From positions 1 through 49,825 of the forward strand of contig DASPRQ010000095.1 in assembly GCA_035624355.1 (NCBI GenBank): a stretch of 49,825 bases of DNA, given 5' to 3'. Below are positions 17,413 through 24,517 of this stretch, one piece after another. The notes beneath the pieces are model-generated. The model was given only the letters and a program-made list of their open reading frames with translations, was not told where the DNA came from and made no database searches. Every line of letters starts with the position of its first letter. The stretch's first letter is position 1. The stretch comes from Usitatibacter sp035624355 (GTDB lineage: Bacteria; Pseudomonadota; Gammaproteobacteria; Burkholderiales; Usitatibacteraceae). A program made the translations under genes and the position numbers.

Positions 17413-18708
17413 GTGCGCTATCCTGTGCGCACCTTGAACGCGTCGCACGACTACGCCGCGGTCCTGCGCGACCGCAACCTCGCGGTCATCCTGCTCCTGG
17501 GCTTCTCCTCGGGGCTGCCGCTCGCGCTCACGGGCGCCACGCTGCAGGCGTGGATGACGGTGGACGGCGTGGACCTCGCCACCATCGGCGTCTTCACGCT
17601 CGTGGGGATTCCCTACACGTGGAAGTTCCTGTGGGCCCCGGCCATGGACCGCTACGTCCCGCCCTTTCTCGGGCGAAGGCGCGGGTGGCTCCTCGCGACC
17701 CAGCTCGCGCTCGCCGCGGGCATCGCGCTCATGGCGACCCTCGAGCCTCGCCGCGACCTCGGGGCGCTCGGGGCGCTCGCCGTCTTCGTCGCCTTCGCCT
17801 CGGCCTCCCAGGACATCGTGGTCGACGCGTACCGCACCGACATCGCGCCGCGCGAGGAGCGGGGGCTCGCGGGCGCACTGGGCGTGGTGGGCTACCGCAT
17901 CGCGATGCTCGTGTCCGGCGCGCTCGCCCTGGTCCTGGTGGGCGGATCCTCGTGGATGCCCGCGCTCGGATGGCGCGGGAGCTACCTCGCGATGGCGGCG
18001 CTGATCGGCGTGGGCGTGGCGGCCACCCTGTGGGGGCGCGAGCCCGCGCAAGCCGCCCCGCCCCCGCGCACCCTGCGGGAGGCGGTCGTCGAGCCGCTGC
18101 GGGAGTTCCTGGGGCGGCCCGGAGCGGGCTGGATGCTTCTCCTGCTCGTGCTCTACAAGCTGGGGGACGCCTTCGCGGGCTCGCTCACCACGGCGTTCCT
18201 GCTTCGGGGCGTGAACTTTTCGCTCGCCGACGTGGCCTACGTCAACAAGGCGGTCGGGCTCGTGGCGACGATCGCGGGCGTGATCGCGGGCGGCGCCCTC
18301 ATGGTGCGCCTCGGCCTGTTCCGCTCGCTGATGGCCTTCGGTATCCTGCAAGCCGTGTCGCTCCTCGCCTTCATGGGGCTCGCGCTGGCGGGCCGGAGCT
18401 ATCCGATCATGGTCTTCGCCGTGGGCTTCGAGAACCTCGCCGCCGGGATGGGCACCGCCGCCTTCGTGGCACTGCTGATGGCGCTCTGCGACCACCGCTT
18501 CACCGCGACGCAGTACGCGCTGCTGTCGGCGCTCGCGACCTTCGGCCGCGTGTACGTGGGGCCCGTCGCGGGCTACGCCACCGACCCGCGCCACGCGGGT
18601 CTGCCGTGGCCCACGTTCTTCCTGCTCACGTTCGTGGTCGCGCTGCCGGGGCTGGCCCTCCTCGCGTGGAAGCGTCCCGCCATCGAAGCGCTCGACCGGA
18701 GGTCCTAG
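17413..18708 (+). CDS. ampG: AmpG-family muropeptide transporter (MFS)
   Basis: AmpG imports anhydro-muropeptides for peptidoglycan recycling and can influence beta-lactamase induction. The 431-residue protein has about 12 hydrophobic segments and AmpG hallmarks: FSSGLPLALTGATLQAWM in helix 1, WKFLWAPAMDRY, FLGRRRGWLL, and ASQDIVVDAYRTD. The start is uncertain. GTG 17413 gives MRYPVRTLNASHDY, but it lacks a clear ribosome site, and a -10-like TATCCT lies at about 17419-17424 inside the first codons, so a downstream start (GTG 17425 or TTG 17434) is possible. The gene after it starts one base past its stop. In betaproteobacteria ampG often lies beside metX-metW, as here. Confidence 0.92.
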   Translation: MRYPVRTLNASHDYAAVLRDRNLAVILLLGFSSGLPLALTGATLQAWMTVDGVDLATIGVFTLVGIPYTWKFLWAPAMDRYVPPFLGRRRGWLLATQLALAAGIALMATLEPRRDLGALGALAVFVAFASASQDIVVDAYRTDIAPREERGLAGALGVVGYRIAMLVSGALALVLVGGSSWMPALGWRGSYLAMAALIGVGVAATLWGREPAQAAPPPRTLREAVVEPLREFLGRPGAGWMLLLLVLYKLGDAFAGSLTTAFLLRGVNFSLADVAYVNKAVGLVATIAGVIAGGALMVRLGLFRSLMAFGILQAVSLLAFMGLALAGRSYPIMVFAVGFENLAAGMGTAAFVALLMALCDHRFTATQYALLSALATFGRVYVGPVAGYATDPRHAGLPWPTFFLLTFVVALPGLALLAWKRPAIEALDRRS

Positions 18709-18709
18709 C

Positions 18710-19285
18710 ATGCCGAAGAAGAGCCCCGCCATCTTCAGCGCCGACCTGGTTCCCCTCAGCCAGCCGCTTCCGACCGCGCTCGCGGCGAGCATCGGCGCCA
18801 CGCTCGCGCGCCACGCCTACCTCGACTGGGTGCTGGGCCAGGTGATGTACAGCCTCATGGAGATCTCGATCCGCCAGGGGCGCGTGATCCTCAAGCTCCC
18901 GCGCCCGCGCCAGTACATCGCGGCCGTGCGCGACCTGTTCGACTTCCACGCGGTCCGCAGCGACTTCAACTTCGAGCAGCTCGCGCGCCGGCTGGAGGTC
19001 GCCGAGCGCGCGCGGGCCCTGCTCACCCGCTCGACCTACATGCGCGACACCGCGGCCCCCCGGCTTCGCATCCAGCTCGCCCGCGCGCTCTGGGACCCGG
19101 GGCCGGGCGGCGAGTCGCAGCCGGAGTCCCAGGTGGTCGACCGCCGCTTCCTCGCCGCGCGGCGCCGCGAGGTCGAGGCCGCCATCGCAGCCGCGGAGCG
19201 CCTGCGCGCGCTCACCAACGGCGAGCTGCGCAAGCTGCACGAGCTGCGCCGCAGGCGCCCGCGCCTGGACCGCCGCAAGGGCTAG
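18710..19285 (+). CDS. Uncharacterised protein downstream of ampG
   Basis: I do not recognise this 191-residue protein. Its ATG is one base after the ampG stop, so it is probably translated with ampG. The sequence has no signal peptide or clear membrane helix. An N-terminal half mixes hydrophobic and polar residues (MYSLMEISIRQGRVILKLPR), and the C-terminal half is a very basic, Arg-rich helix (REVEAAIAAAERLRALTN onwards) ending in a cluster of Arg and Lys. Third codon positions are almost all G or C and no stop interrupts it, so it looks real. Its stop shares CTAG (19282-19285) with the convergent metW stop. A nucleic-acid or membrane-surface contact for the basic tail is only a guess. Confidence 0.72.
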   Translation: MPKKSPAIFSADLVPLSQPLPTALAASIGATLARHAYLDWVLGQVMYSLMEISIRQGRVILKLPRPRQYIAAVRDLFDFHAVRSDFNFEQLARRLEVAERARALLTRSTYMRDTAAPRLRIQLARALWDPGPGGESQPESQVVDRRFLAARRREVEAAIAAAERLRALTNGELRKLHELRRRRPRLDRRKG

Positions 19286-19863
19286 GGCCGGCGGAAGCGG
19301 AAGATCCCGAGGCTGCCGCGCAGGTTCGGCAGCAGCCGGATCGTGCGGCCTTCGTGGATCACCCGCTCGTCGAGGATGCGCGCGCCCACCGTGGCGCACA
19401 GGTCCTCGAAGTCCTTCACGGTGCACAGGTGGATGTTGGGGGTGTCGTACCAGCTGTAGGGCAGCGACTTCGACACGGGCATGTGGCCGCGCACGACGTC
19501 GAGCCGATGGCGCCAGTAGCCGAAGTTCGGGAAGGTGACGATTCCCTCGCGGCCCACGCGCAGCATCTCGCCGAGCACGCGCCCGGCGTCGCGCATCGCC
19601 TGCAGCGTCTGCGAAAGGATCACGAAGTCGAACGTATCGTCGCCGAAGGCAGCGAGCCCTTCCTCGATGTCGCTCTGGATCACGTTGACGCCGTGCCGCA
19701 CGCTCGCGAGCACGTTCGCGTCGTCGATCTCGATGCCGTAGCCGCTCGCCCCGCGCGTGGCCGCGAGCCCCGCCAGGAGCACCCCGTCGCCGCAGCCCAG
19801 GTCCAGCACGCGCGCCCCTTCGGGGATCCACGAGGCGATGAGCTCGAAGTCGTAGCGTTGCAT
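19282..19863 (-). CDS. metW: Methionine biosynthesis protein MetW
   Basis: MetW is a methyltransferase-fold partner encoded with MetX in many proteobacteria and required for full homoserine acylation activity in several of them. The 193-residue protein begins MQRYDFELIASWIPEGARVLDLGCGDG, giving SAM-binding motif I at about residues 18-27. The segment LSQTLQAM, then REGIVTFPNFGYWRHRL and LPYSWYDTPNIHLCTVKDFE, are highly typical of MetW. The ATG at 19863 overlaps the metX stop by one base (TGATG), so the two are translationally coupled. Its expression should be controlled by the riboswitch upstream of metX. Confidence 0.96.
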   Translation of the reverse strand: MQRYDFELIASWIPEGARVLDLGCGDGVLLAGLAATRGASGYGIEIDDANVLASVRHGVNVIQSDIEEGLAAFGDDTFDFVILSQTLQAMRDAGRVLGEMLRVGREGIVTFPNFGYWRHRLDVVRGHMPVSKSLPYSWYDTPNIHLCTVKDFEDLCATVGARILDERVIHEGRTIRLLPNLRGSLGIFRFRRP

Positions 19864-21098
19864 CACGTGCCCTCGCGCGGCTCGCCCCGGCCGGCGTAGC
19901 CGCGCATCTCCTCGAGCTCGGTGTCCGCGGTCGCGAGCGGCGTGCGGCGCTCGCCCGCGCCGACTTCGAGCGCGACGTTGTCCATGTACGCCGCGACGAG
20001 CCGGTGGTAGTGGGGGTTGTCGAGGAGGAAGGCGTCGTGCCCGTGGGGCGCGTCGACCTCGGCGTAGGTCACGTTCTTGCGCGAGGCGACCAGCGCCCGC
20101 ACGATCTCGCGCGAGCGGCTCGGCGGGAAGCGCCAGTCGCTCTTGAACGACGCCACGAAGAAGCCGGCCCTCGCGGCGGAGAGCGCCCGCGCGAGGTCGC
20201 CCCCCGCCTCCTTGGCCGGGTCGAAGTAGTCGAGCGCCTTGGTCATGAGCAGGTACGTGTTCGCGTCGAACACCTGCGCGAACTTGTTGCCCTGGTAGCG
20301 CAGGTACGACTCGATCTCGAACTCCACGTCGTAGTTGAAGCCGTACTCGTCGCGCTTGAGCACCCGCCCGAACTTCTCCATCAGCACGTCCTCGGAGAGG
20401 TAGGTGATGTGGCCGAGCATGCGCGCGAGCTTGAGGCCCCGCGCGGGGATCGCCTTGTGGGCGTAGAAGTTGCCGCCGTGGAAGTCGGGGTCGGAGACGA
20501 TCGCCTGGCGGGCGACGTCGTTGAACGCGATGTTCTGCGTCGAGAGGCGTGGAGCCGCCGCGATGACGAGCGCGTGGCCGATGCGATCCGGGAACGAGAG
20601 CGTCCACTGCATCGCCTGCATGGCGCCGAGCGACCCGCCGACCGCCGCGGCGAGCCGTTCGATGCCGAGGCGGTCCATGAGCCGCGCCTGGGAGGCGACC
20701 CAGTCCTCCACGGTGACGACGGGGAAGCTCGCCCCGTAGGGCTGCCCCGTCGCGCGGTCGATCGAGGCGGGGCCCGTGGAGCCGTGGCAGCCGCCGATGT
20801 TGTTCACGCCGACCACGAAGAAGCGCTCGGTGTCGATGGGCTTGCCCGGGCCGACGAGGTTGTCCCACCAGCCGACCTTCTGCGGGTCGTCGGCGTACCA
20901 GCCCGCCACGTGGTGGCTGCCCGAGAGGGCGTGGCAGACGAGCACCGCGTTCGAGCGCGCGGCGTTGAGCGTCCCGTACGTCTCGTAGACGAGCTCGTAC
21001 GAGGCGAGCGTCTTGCCCGCCTTGAGGATCAGGGGCTCGAGGAAGCCGGCGCGCTGCGGCGTCACGGCTCCGACGGAGCGGGGTGCGGCGTCGTTCAT
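19863..21098 (-). CDS. metX: Homoserine O-acyltransferase MetX
   Basis: MetX acylates homoserine with acetyl- or succinyl-CoA in the first committed step of methionine synthesis. From ATG 21098 the 411-residue alpha/beta-hydrolase-fold protein has the nucleophile Ser in AVGGSLGAMQAMQW and the catalytic His in DAPHGHDAFLLDNP near the C-terminus. It also has VVGVNNIGGCHGSTGP, a family landmark. The acyl donor cannot be fixed from the sequence: many proteobacterial MetX are succinyltransferases. The frame continues upstream to 21197, but that part is the riboswitch and terminator. The ATG sits 5 bases after the terminator U-tract and lacks a strong ribosome site, so the expression platform may also affect translation. 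Confidence 0.96.
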   Translation of the reverse strand: MNDAAPRSVGAVTPQRAGFLEPLILKAGKTLASYELVYETYGTLNAARSNAVLVCHALSGSHHVAGWYADDPQKVGWWDNLVGPGKPIDTERFFVVGVNNIGGCHGSTGPASIDRATGQPYGASFPVVTVEDWVASQARLMDRLGIERLAAAVGGSLGAMQAMQWTLSFPDRIGHALVIAAAPRLSTQNIAFNDVARQAIVSDPDFHGGNFYAHKAIPARGLKLARMLGHITYLSEDVLMEKFGRVLKRDEYGFNYDVEFEIESYLRYQGNKFAQVFDANTYLLMTKALDYFDPAKEAGGDLARALSAARAGFFVASFKSDWRFPPSRSREIVRALVASRKNVTYAEVDAPHGHDAFLLDNPHYHRLVAAYMDNVALEVGAGERRTPLATADTELEEMRGYAGRGEPREGT

Positions 21099-21103
21099 GC
21101 GAT

Positions 21104-21139
21104 AAAAAAACCCGACGGGCCTAAAGGTCGTGTCGGGTT
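21104..21139 (-). terminator. Intrinsic terminator in the metX leader (riboswitch expression platform)
   Basis: On the minus strand an 8-bp perfect stem (AACCCGAC at 21139-21132 with GTCGGGTT at 21116-21109) encloses a 15-base loop and runs into a U-tract of seven T at 21110-21104. This is a textbook Rho-independent terminator, placed between the SAM-II aptamer and the metX ATG, so it should act as a conditional attenuator. The loop contains CTTTAGGCC, which can pair with GGCTAAAG at the 3' end of the aptamer. Confidence 0.85.
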
Positions 21140-21153
21140 CCGGGACTCCGCCA

Positions 21154-21207
21154 CTCGCTTTAGCCGTATTTGTTTCGCGCCCGCAAGCTGAGCTCAAATC
21201 GGCGCGT
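21154..21207 (-). ncRNA. SAM-II (SAM-alpha) riboswitch aptamer
   Basis: The minus-strand leader matches the SAM-II pseudoknot. P1 pairs CGCGC (21206-21202) with GCGCG (21180-21176). Loop L1 begins GATTTGAG. The segment between P1 and the 3' strand reads AAACAAATACGGCTAAAG, with the invariant AAAT and GCTAAA blocks. P2 forms between CTC-A-GCTT (21192-21185) and AAGCGAG (21160-21154), 7 bp with one bulged A. These are the features of the class that binds S-adenosylmethionine and represses methionine genes. It sits upstream of metX, the classic SAM-II target. The class is best known in alphaproteobacteria. An intrinsic terminator follows. Confidence 0.88.
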
Positions 21208-21214
21208 GGGGCCC

Positions 21215-21223
21215 ATCATACCA
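21215..21223 (-). promoter_or_regulatory. Extended -10 promoter of metX-metW
   Basis: On the minus strand TGGTATGAT (21223-21215) is an extended -10 element (TGn plus TATGAT) without a recognisable -35. It would start transcription at about 21208, immediately before P1 of the riboswitch, which fits well. Confidence 0.6.
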
Positions 21224-21304
21224 AAACCCTTTCCTCCCTGCGCGGGTAGGGGCGGCGGCGGGAGATCCGCGCGAGAATGGCGCGGACTTCCAGGAGAGGG
21301 ATGC

Positions 21305-22051
21305 ATGGGTCCGAGAGCGATGCTCGCGGCGGTGGCGATGCTCGTCGCGGCGACGGCGGTTGCGGGAGAGCGCACCTACGCGGCGATGTCCCTCGTGGGC
21401 GACGGGCTGCTCGTCGTTCGCCATCGCGGCACGACGGGCACCTCGCTCGAGGGCAACCTCCGCGAGTTCCTCTCGGTTCCCGACCCGACGCTCGACCGCG
21501 CCGCGCTGCTCGCCGTCGACGAGGCCGTGCGGCGGGCGGACCCGTCGGCGCGCGTGGTGCTGCTCGGCGGCCGCGACCCGGCGGCGATCGAGGCCCAGTC
21601 GCGCACGCTCGGCTCGGACGGCGCGGCGCAGGCGATCGTCGATGCGCTCCTGCCGCGGCTGCCGAAGACGGGCGCGACGCACCTCATCCTCGTCACCAAG
21701 AAGCGGCAGGAGGCGCGGTTCGATCTCGCCGACGGCCATTTCGGAAGCGGCCAGGTCGAAGGGCTGGGTTTCTACGTCGACAGCACCCTGCTCACCCATC
21801 AGCAGGGCGAGGGCGGCTATGCCGTGGGCCTGCTCGCGCCGTTCGCCTACCTCGACGTCGTCGAGGTCGACATGGCCACGGGCAAGGTGGTCGCCGAGCG
21901 GCCCGTCAAGGTCTCGCGGACCTATTCGGAGCGCAAGTCCGCCACGCTGGACCCGTGGGACGCCCTTTCCTCGAACGAGAAGATGCGCGTCCTGGGCGAG
22001 CTCGTGCGCTCGGGCACGGCCAGGGCGGTGGAGTCGCTGCTCGCGCCCTGA
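21305..22051 (+). CDS. Exported protein of unknown function
   Basis: I do not recognise the family. The ATG at 21305 follows a strong AGGAGAGGG ribosome site and gives 248 residues beginning MGPRAMLAAVAMLVAATAVA, a signal peptide with likely cleavage after AVAG or close to it. The mature part starts ERTYAAMSLVGDGLLVVRH and contains a Rossmann-like alternation of strands and helices: AALLAVDEAVRRADPSARVV, then ATHLILVTKKRQEARFDLAD. No catalytic motif is evident. It is divergent from the riboswitch-controlled metX and convergent with ptsI. The protein is probably periplasmic. Codon usage matches the neighbours. Confidence 0.8.
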   Translation: MGPRAMLAAVAMLVAATAVAGERTYAAMSLVGDGLLVVRHRGTTGTSLEGNLREFLSVPDPTLDRAALLAVDEAVRRADPSARVVLLGGRDPAAIEAQSRTLGSDGAAQAIVDALLPRLPKTGATHLILVTKKRQEARFDLADGHFGSGQVEGLGFYVDSTLLTHQQGEGGYAVGLLAPFAYLDVVEVDMATGKVVAERPVKVSRTYSERKSATLDPWDALSSNEKMRVLGELVRSGTARAVESLLAP

Positions 22052-22061
22052 AGTCCGCGCC

Positions 22062-23822
22062 TCAGGCGTTCAGCCGCTCGATGAGCGCCTGCATCTTCCC
22101 CGGCTCGTCGGCCCGCAGGATGCGCGCCACCAGCGGCGCGATGTCGGGCAGGCTCGTCATGAGCACGCGCTGCTTCACCTCGAGCAGGTGCGCGGGGTGC
22201 ATCGAGAAGTTCCTGAGCCCGAAGCCGAGCAGCATGCGCGTGAGCTCCGCGTCGCCCGCCATCTCCCCGCACACCGCCACCGGCTTCTCGTGCTGCTGCG
22301 CGGTGCGGATCACGGCGGCCAGGAGGTTCAGCACCGCCGGGTGCAGCGGGTCGTACAGGTGCGCCACCCGGTCGTCGGCGCGGTCGATCGCGAGCGTGTA
22401 CTGGATGAGGTCGTTGGTGCCGATCGACAGGAAGTCGAGCTTGCGGATGAACATGGGAAGCGCGATCGCCGCGGCCGGTACCTCGATCATGCCGCCCACC
22501 TGCACCTGGTCGTCGAACTTCACGCCCTCGGCGCGCAGCTGGGCGCGGGCCCGGTCGACGGCCGTGAGCGTCTGGTTGAGCTCGTTCCAGGTGGTGAGCA
22601 TCGGGATGAGGATGTGCGCCCGTCCGTGCCGCGAGGCGCGCAGGATCGCGCGCAGCTGCGTGTTGAACACCTCGGGCTCCGCGAGGCAGTAGCGGATCGC
22701 GCGCAGGCCGAGGGCGGGATTCACCGCTCCGTCGTCGCCGCCGTCCACCGTCTTGTCCGCGCCGATGTCGAGCGTGCGGATGGTGACCGGCTGCCCCTTC
22801 ATCCCTTCCACCACTTCGCGGTAGGCCTCGTACTGCTCGTCCTCGCCGGGCAGGTCGCGGCGGTTCATGAACAGGAACTCGCTGCGGAACAGCCCGATGC
22901 CGGTCGCGCCGCTCGCCCTCACCGCGTCGATGTCGGAGGGCAGCTCGATGTTCGCCCACAGCTCGATCGGCGTGCCGTCGAGGGTGGCGGCCGGCGCGCT
23001 CCTCAGGCGCTTGAGCTTGTCGCGCTCGAGCCGCGCCTGGTTCTGCTTCAGGCGGTACTCGGCGAGCACGTGGCGGTCGGGGTTCACGATCACCACGCCC
23101 TGGGTGCCGTCGACGATGAGGAGCTCCTCCTCGCGGACCAGCGAGCGCGCGTGGTGCAGGGCGACGATCGCCGGGACCCCCATCGAGCGCGCGACGATGG
23201 CGGTGTGCGAGGTGGCCCCGCCCAGGTCCGTGACGAAGGCGGCGAAGGGGTGCTCGCGGAACAGGAGCACGTCGGCGGGCGACAGGTCGCGCGCCACGAG
23301 GATCGCCGCCTCCTCCCGCGGCGGCCTCGCGATGCGGCGCTGGCTTCCGGCGAGCGCCGCGAGCACGCGCTCGGCCACCTGGCGGACGTCCGCGGCGCGC
23401 TCGCGAAGGTACGGGTCCGCGATGTCGGTGAACTGCGCGAGCATCTCGTCGAGCTGCGCGCGCAGCGCCCACTCCGCGTTGCAGCGCTGCTCGCGGATGA
23501 TCTCGCGCGGGGCGGTCGCGAAGGCGTCGTCGTCGAGCAGCATGACGTGCACCTTCACGAAGGGGGCGAGCTCCGAGGCGGGGCCGTGGCGCACGCTTTC
23601 GGCGAGCGCGGCGAGCTCCTCGCGCGCCTCCTTCACCGCGCGGTCGTACCGGCGCTGCTCGCGCGCGACGTCGGCCGCGGAGATGTCGTAGTGCGCCGCC
23701 TCCGCGGACATGCCGGCGAAGAGGTGCGCGTGGCCGATGGCGATGCCGCCCGACACGCCGATGCCGTGCATCGTGAAGCAGACGCCGGGGGCGGGCTCGC
23801 GCGGGGCGCCGTCGGAGGCCAC
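22062..23822 (-). CDS. ptsI: Phosphoenolpyruvate-protein phosphotransferase (PTS enzyme I)
   Basis: Enzyme I takes phosphate from PEP and passes it to HPr. The product has the HPr-binding helical domain, the phospho-histidine in DLGGATSHTAIVARSMGVPA and the PEP-binding barrel with GATGIGLFRSEFLFM, GRAHILIPMLTTWNE, LSIGTNDLIQYTL and the catalytic Cys in KPVAVCGEMAGD. I prefer GTG 23822 (586 residues), two bases after the HPr stop with GAGGCGGAA upstream, because the family-like FTMHGIGVSGG begins before the first ATG. The alternative is ATG 23771 (569 residues), which has no ribosome site. It is third in the EIIA-HPr-EI string with no EIIB or EIIC, so a regulatory role is likelier than sugar uptake. 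Confidence 0.95.
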   Translation of the reverse strand: MASDGAPREPAPGVCFTMHGIGVSGGIAIGHAHLFAGMSAEAAHYDISAADVAREQRRYDRAVKEAREELAALAESVRHGPASELAPFVKVHVMLLDDDAFATAPREIIREQRCNAEWALRAQLDEMLAQFTDIADPYLRERAADVRQVAERVLAALAGSQRRIARPPREEAAILVARDLSPADVLLFREHPFAAFVTDLGGATSHTAIVARSMGVPAIVALHHARSLVREEELLIVDGTQGVVIVNPDRHVLAEYRLKQNQARLERDKLKRLRSAPAATLDGTPIELWANIELPSDIDAVRASGATGIGLFRSEFLFMNRRDLPGEDEQYEAYREVVEGMKGQPVTIRTLDIGADKTVDGGDDGAVNPALGLRAIRYCLAEPEVFNTQLRAILRASRHGRAHILIPMLTTWNELNQTLTAVDRARAQLRAEGVKFDDQVQVGGMIEVPAAAIALPMFIRKLDFLSIGTNDLIQYTLAIDRADDRVAHLYDPLHPAVLNLLAAVIRTAQQHEKPVAVCGEMAGDAELTRMLLGFGLRNFSMHPAHLLEVKQRVLMTSLPDIAPLVARILRADEPGKMQALIERLNA

Positions 23823-23824
23823 GG

Positions 23825-24094
23825 CTATTCCGCCTCGCCGAAGCGCTCGGCGAAGAGGGCCGCCACGGCGGCGAGCGCAGCCTCCTCGTCGGGCCCGTCG
23901 GCCTCGATCTCCACCGTCGAGCCCATGCCCGCGGCGAGCATCATCACCCCCATGATGCTCTTCGCGTTCACCCGCCGCCCGGCGCGCGCGATCCACACGG
24001 CGCATTGGAACTCCGAGGCGGTCTGCGTGAGCCTCGCCGAGGCCCGCGCGTGCAGGCCGAGCTTGTTCACGATCGGGAGGGTGCGCTTCAGCAC
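23825..24094 (-). CDS. ptsH: Phosphocarrier protein HPr
   Basis: HPr relays phosphate from enzyme I to EIIA. Starting at GTG 24094 the 89-residue protein reads MLKRTLPIVNKLGLHARASA, placing the active His exactly at position 15, and Ser46 lies in NAKSIMGVMML, the regulatory site region in HPr. The frame is open further upstream, but that part lies in the EIIA gene. The GTG start overlaps the EIIA 3' end by 7 bp and the stop is 2 bp before the enzyme I start, so all three are coupled. In betaproteobacteria this set often coexists with HPr kinase/phosphorylase, which is not in this window. Confidence 0.96.
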   Translation of the reverse strand: MLKRTLPIVNKLGLHARASARLTQTASEFQCAVWIARAGRRVNAKSIMGVMMLAAGMGSTVEIEADGPDEEAALAAVAALFAERFGEAE

Positions 24095-24495
24095 GGGTCG
24101 TTCGAGCTCGAGTGCGCCATGCGCGTGATGCCCTCGAGCCCGCCGGCGAGCGCCTTCTCGACCAGCTTCGCGAGGGGCTCGTCGCGGTAGGTGAGCGCGC
24201 GGATCAGCATCGGCAGGTTCACGCCCGCGATGCCCTCGACCCGCCCGGGCCGCAGCAGCCGCGCGGCGACGTTGGAGGGGGTGGCGCCGTAGATGTCCGT
24301 GAGGACGAGGACGCCGTCGCCCTGGTCGAGGAAGCGGATCAGGTCCTCGGCGACCGGGCGCACCGCCTCGGGGTCGTCGTGCACGGTCACGCCGAGCTGG
24401 CGCAGGTACAACGGCCGCTTGCCCAGCACGTGGCTCGCCGAGTGGATGAGCGACTCGCCGAAGGCGCCGTGCGAGACTAGGAGGATGCCGACCAT
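24088..24495 (-). CDS. PTS EIIA component, mannose/fructose family
   Basis: The 135-residue protein is a stand-alone EIIA-Man-type domain. The phospho-accepting His is residue 9 in ILLVSHGAFGESL, and VLTDIYGATPSNVAARLL is the typical second motif. Since no EIIB or EIIC is encoded nearby, it is probably a regulatory terminal acceptor, as in the truncated PTS of many betaproteobacteria. It is first in the EIIA-HPr-EI operon. The ATG at 24495 is only 22 bp from the divergent start of the DUF971 gene, and a TATAAG box lies on the minus strand just upstream, so its transcript may be leaderless or nearly so. Confidence 0.94.
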   Translation of the reverse strand: MVGILLVSHGAFGESLIHSASHVLGKRPLYLRQLGVTVHDDPEAVRPVAEDLIRFLDQGDGVLVLTDIYGATPSNVAARLLRPGRVEGIAGVNLPMLIRALTYRDEPLAKLVEKALAGGLEGITRMAHSSSNDPC

Positions 24496-24503
24496 GGGGG
24501 AAT

Positions 24504-24511
24504 CTTATAAT
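24504..24511. promoter_or_regulatory. Shared back-to-back -10 box of the EIIA and DUF971 genes
   Basis: CTTATAAT (24504-24511) contains TATAAT on the plus strand (24506-24511) and TATAAG on the minus strand (24509-24504). The two start codons are separated by only 22 bp. A start 7 bases after the plus-strand box would fall on the A of the ATG at 24518, giving a leaderless mRNA. No convincing -35 is seen on either side. Confidence 0.55.
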
Positions 24512-24517
24512 GGGCGC

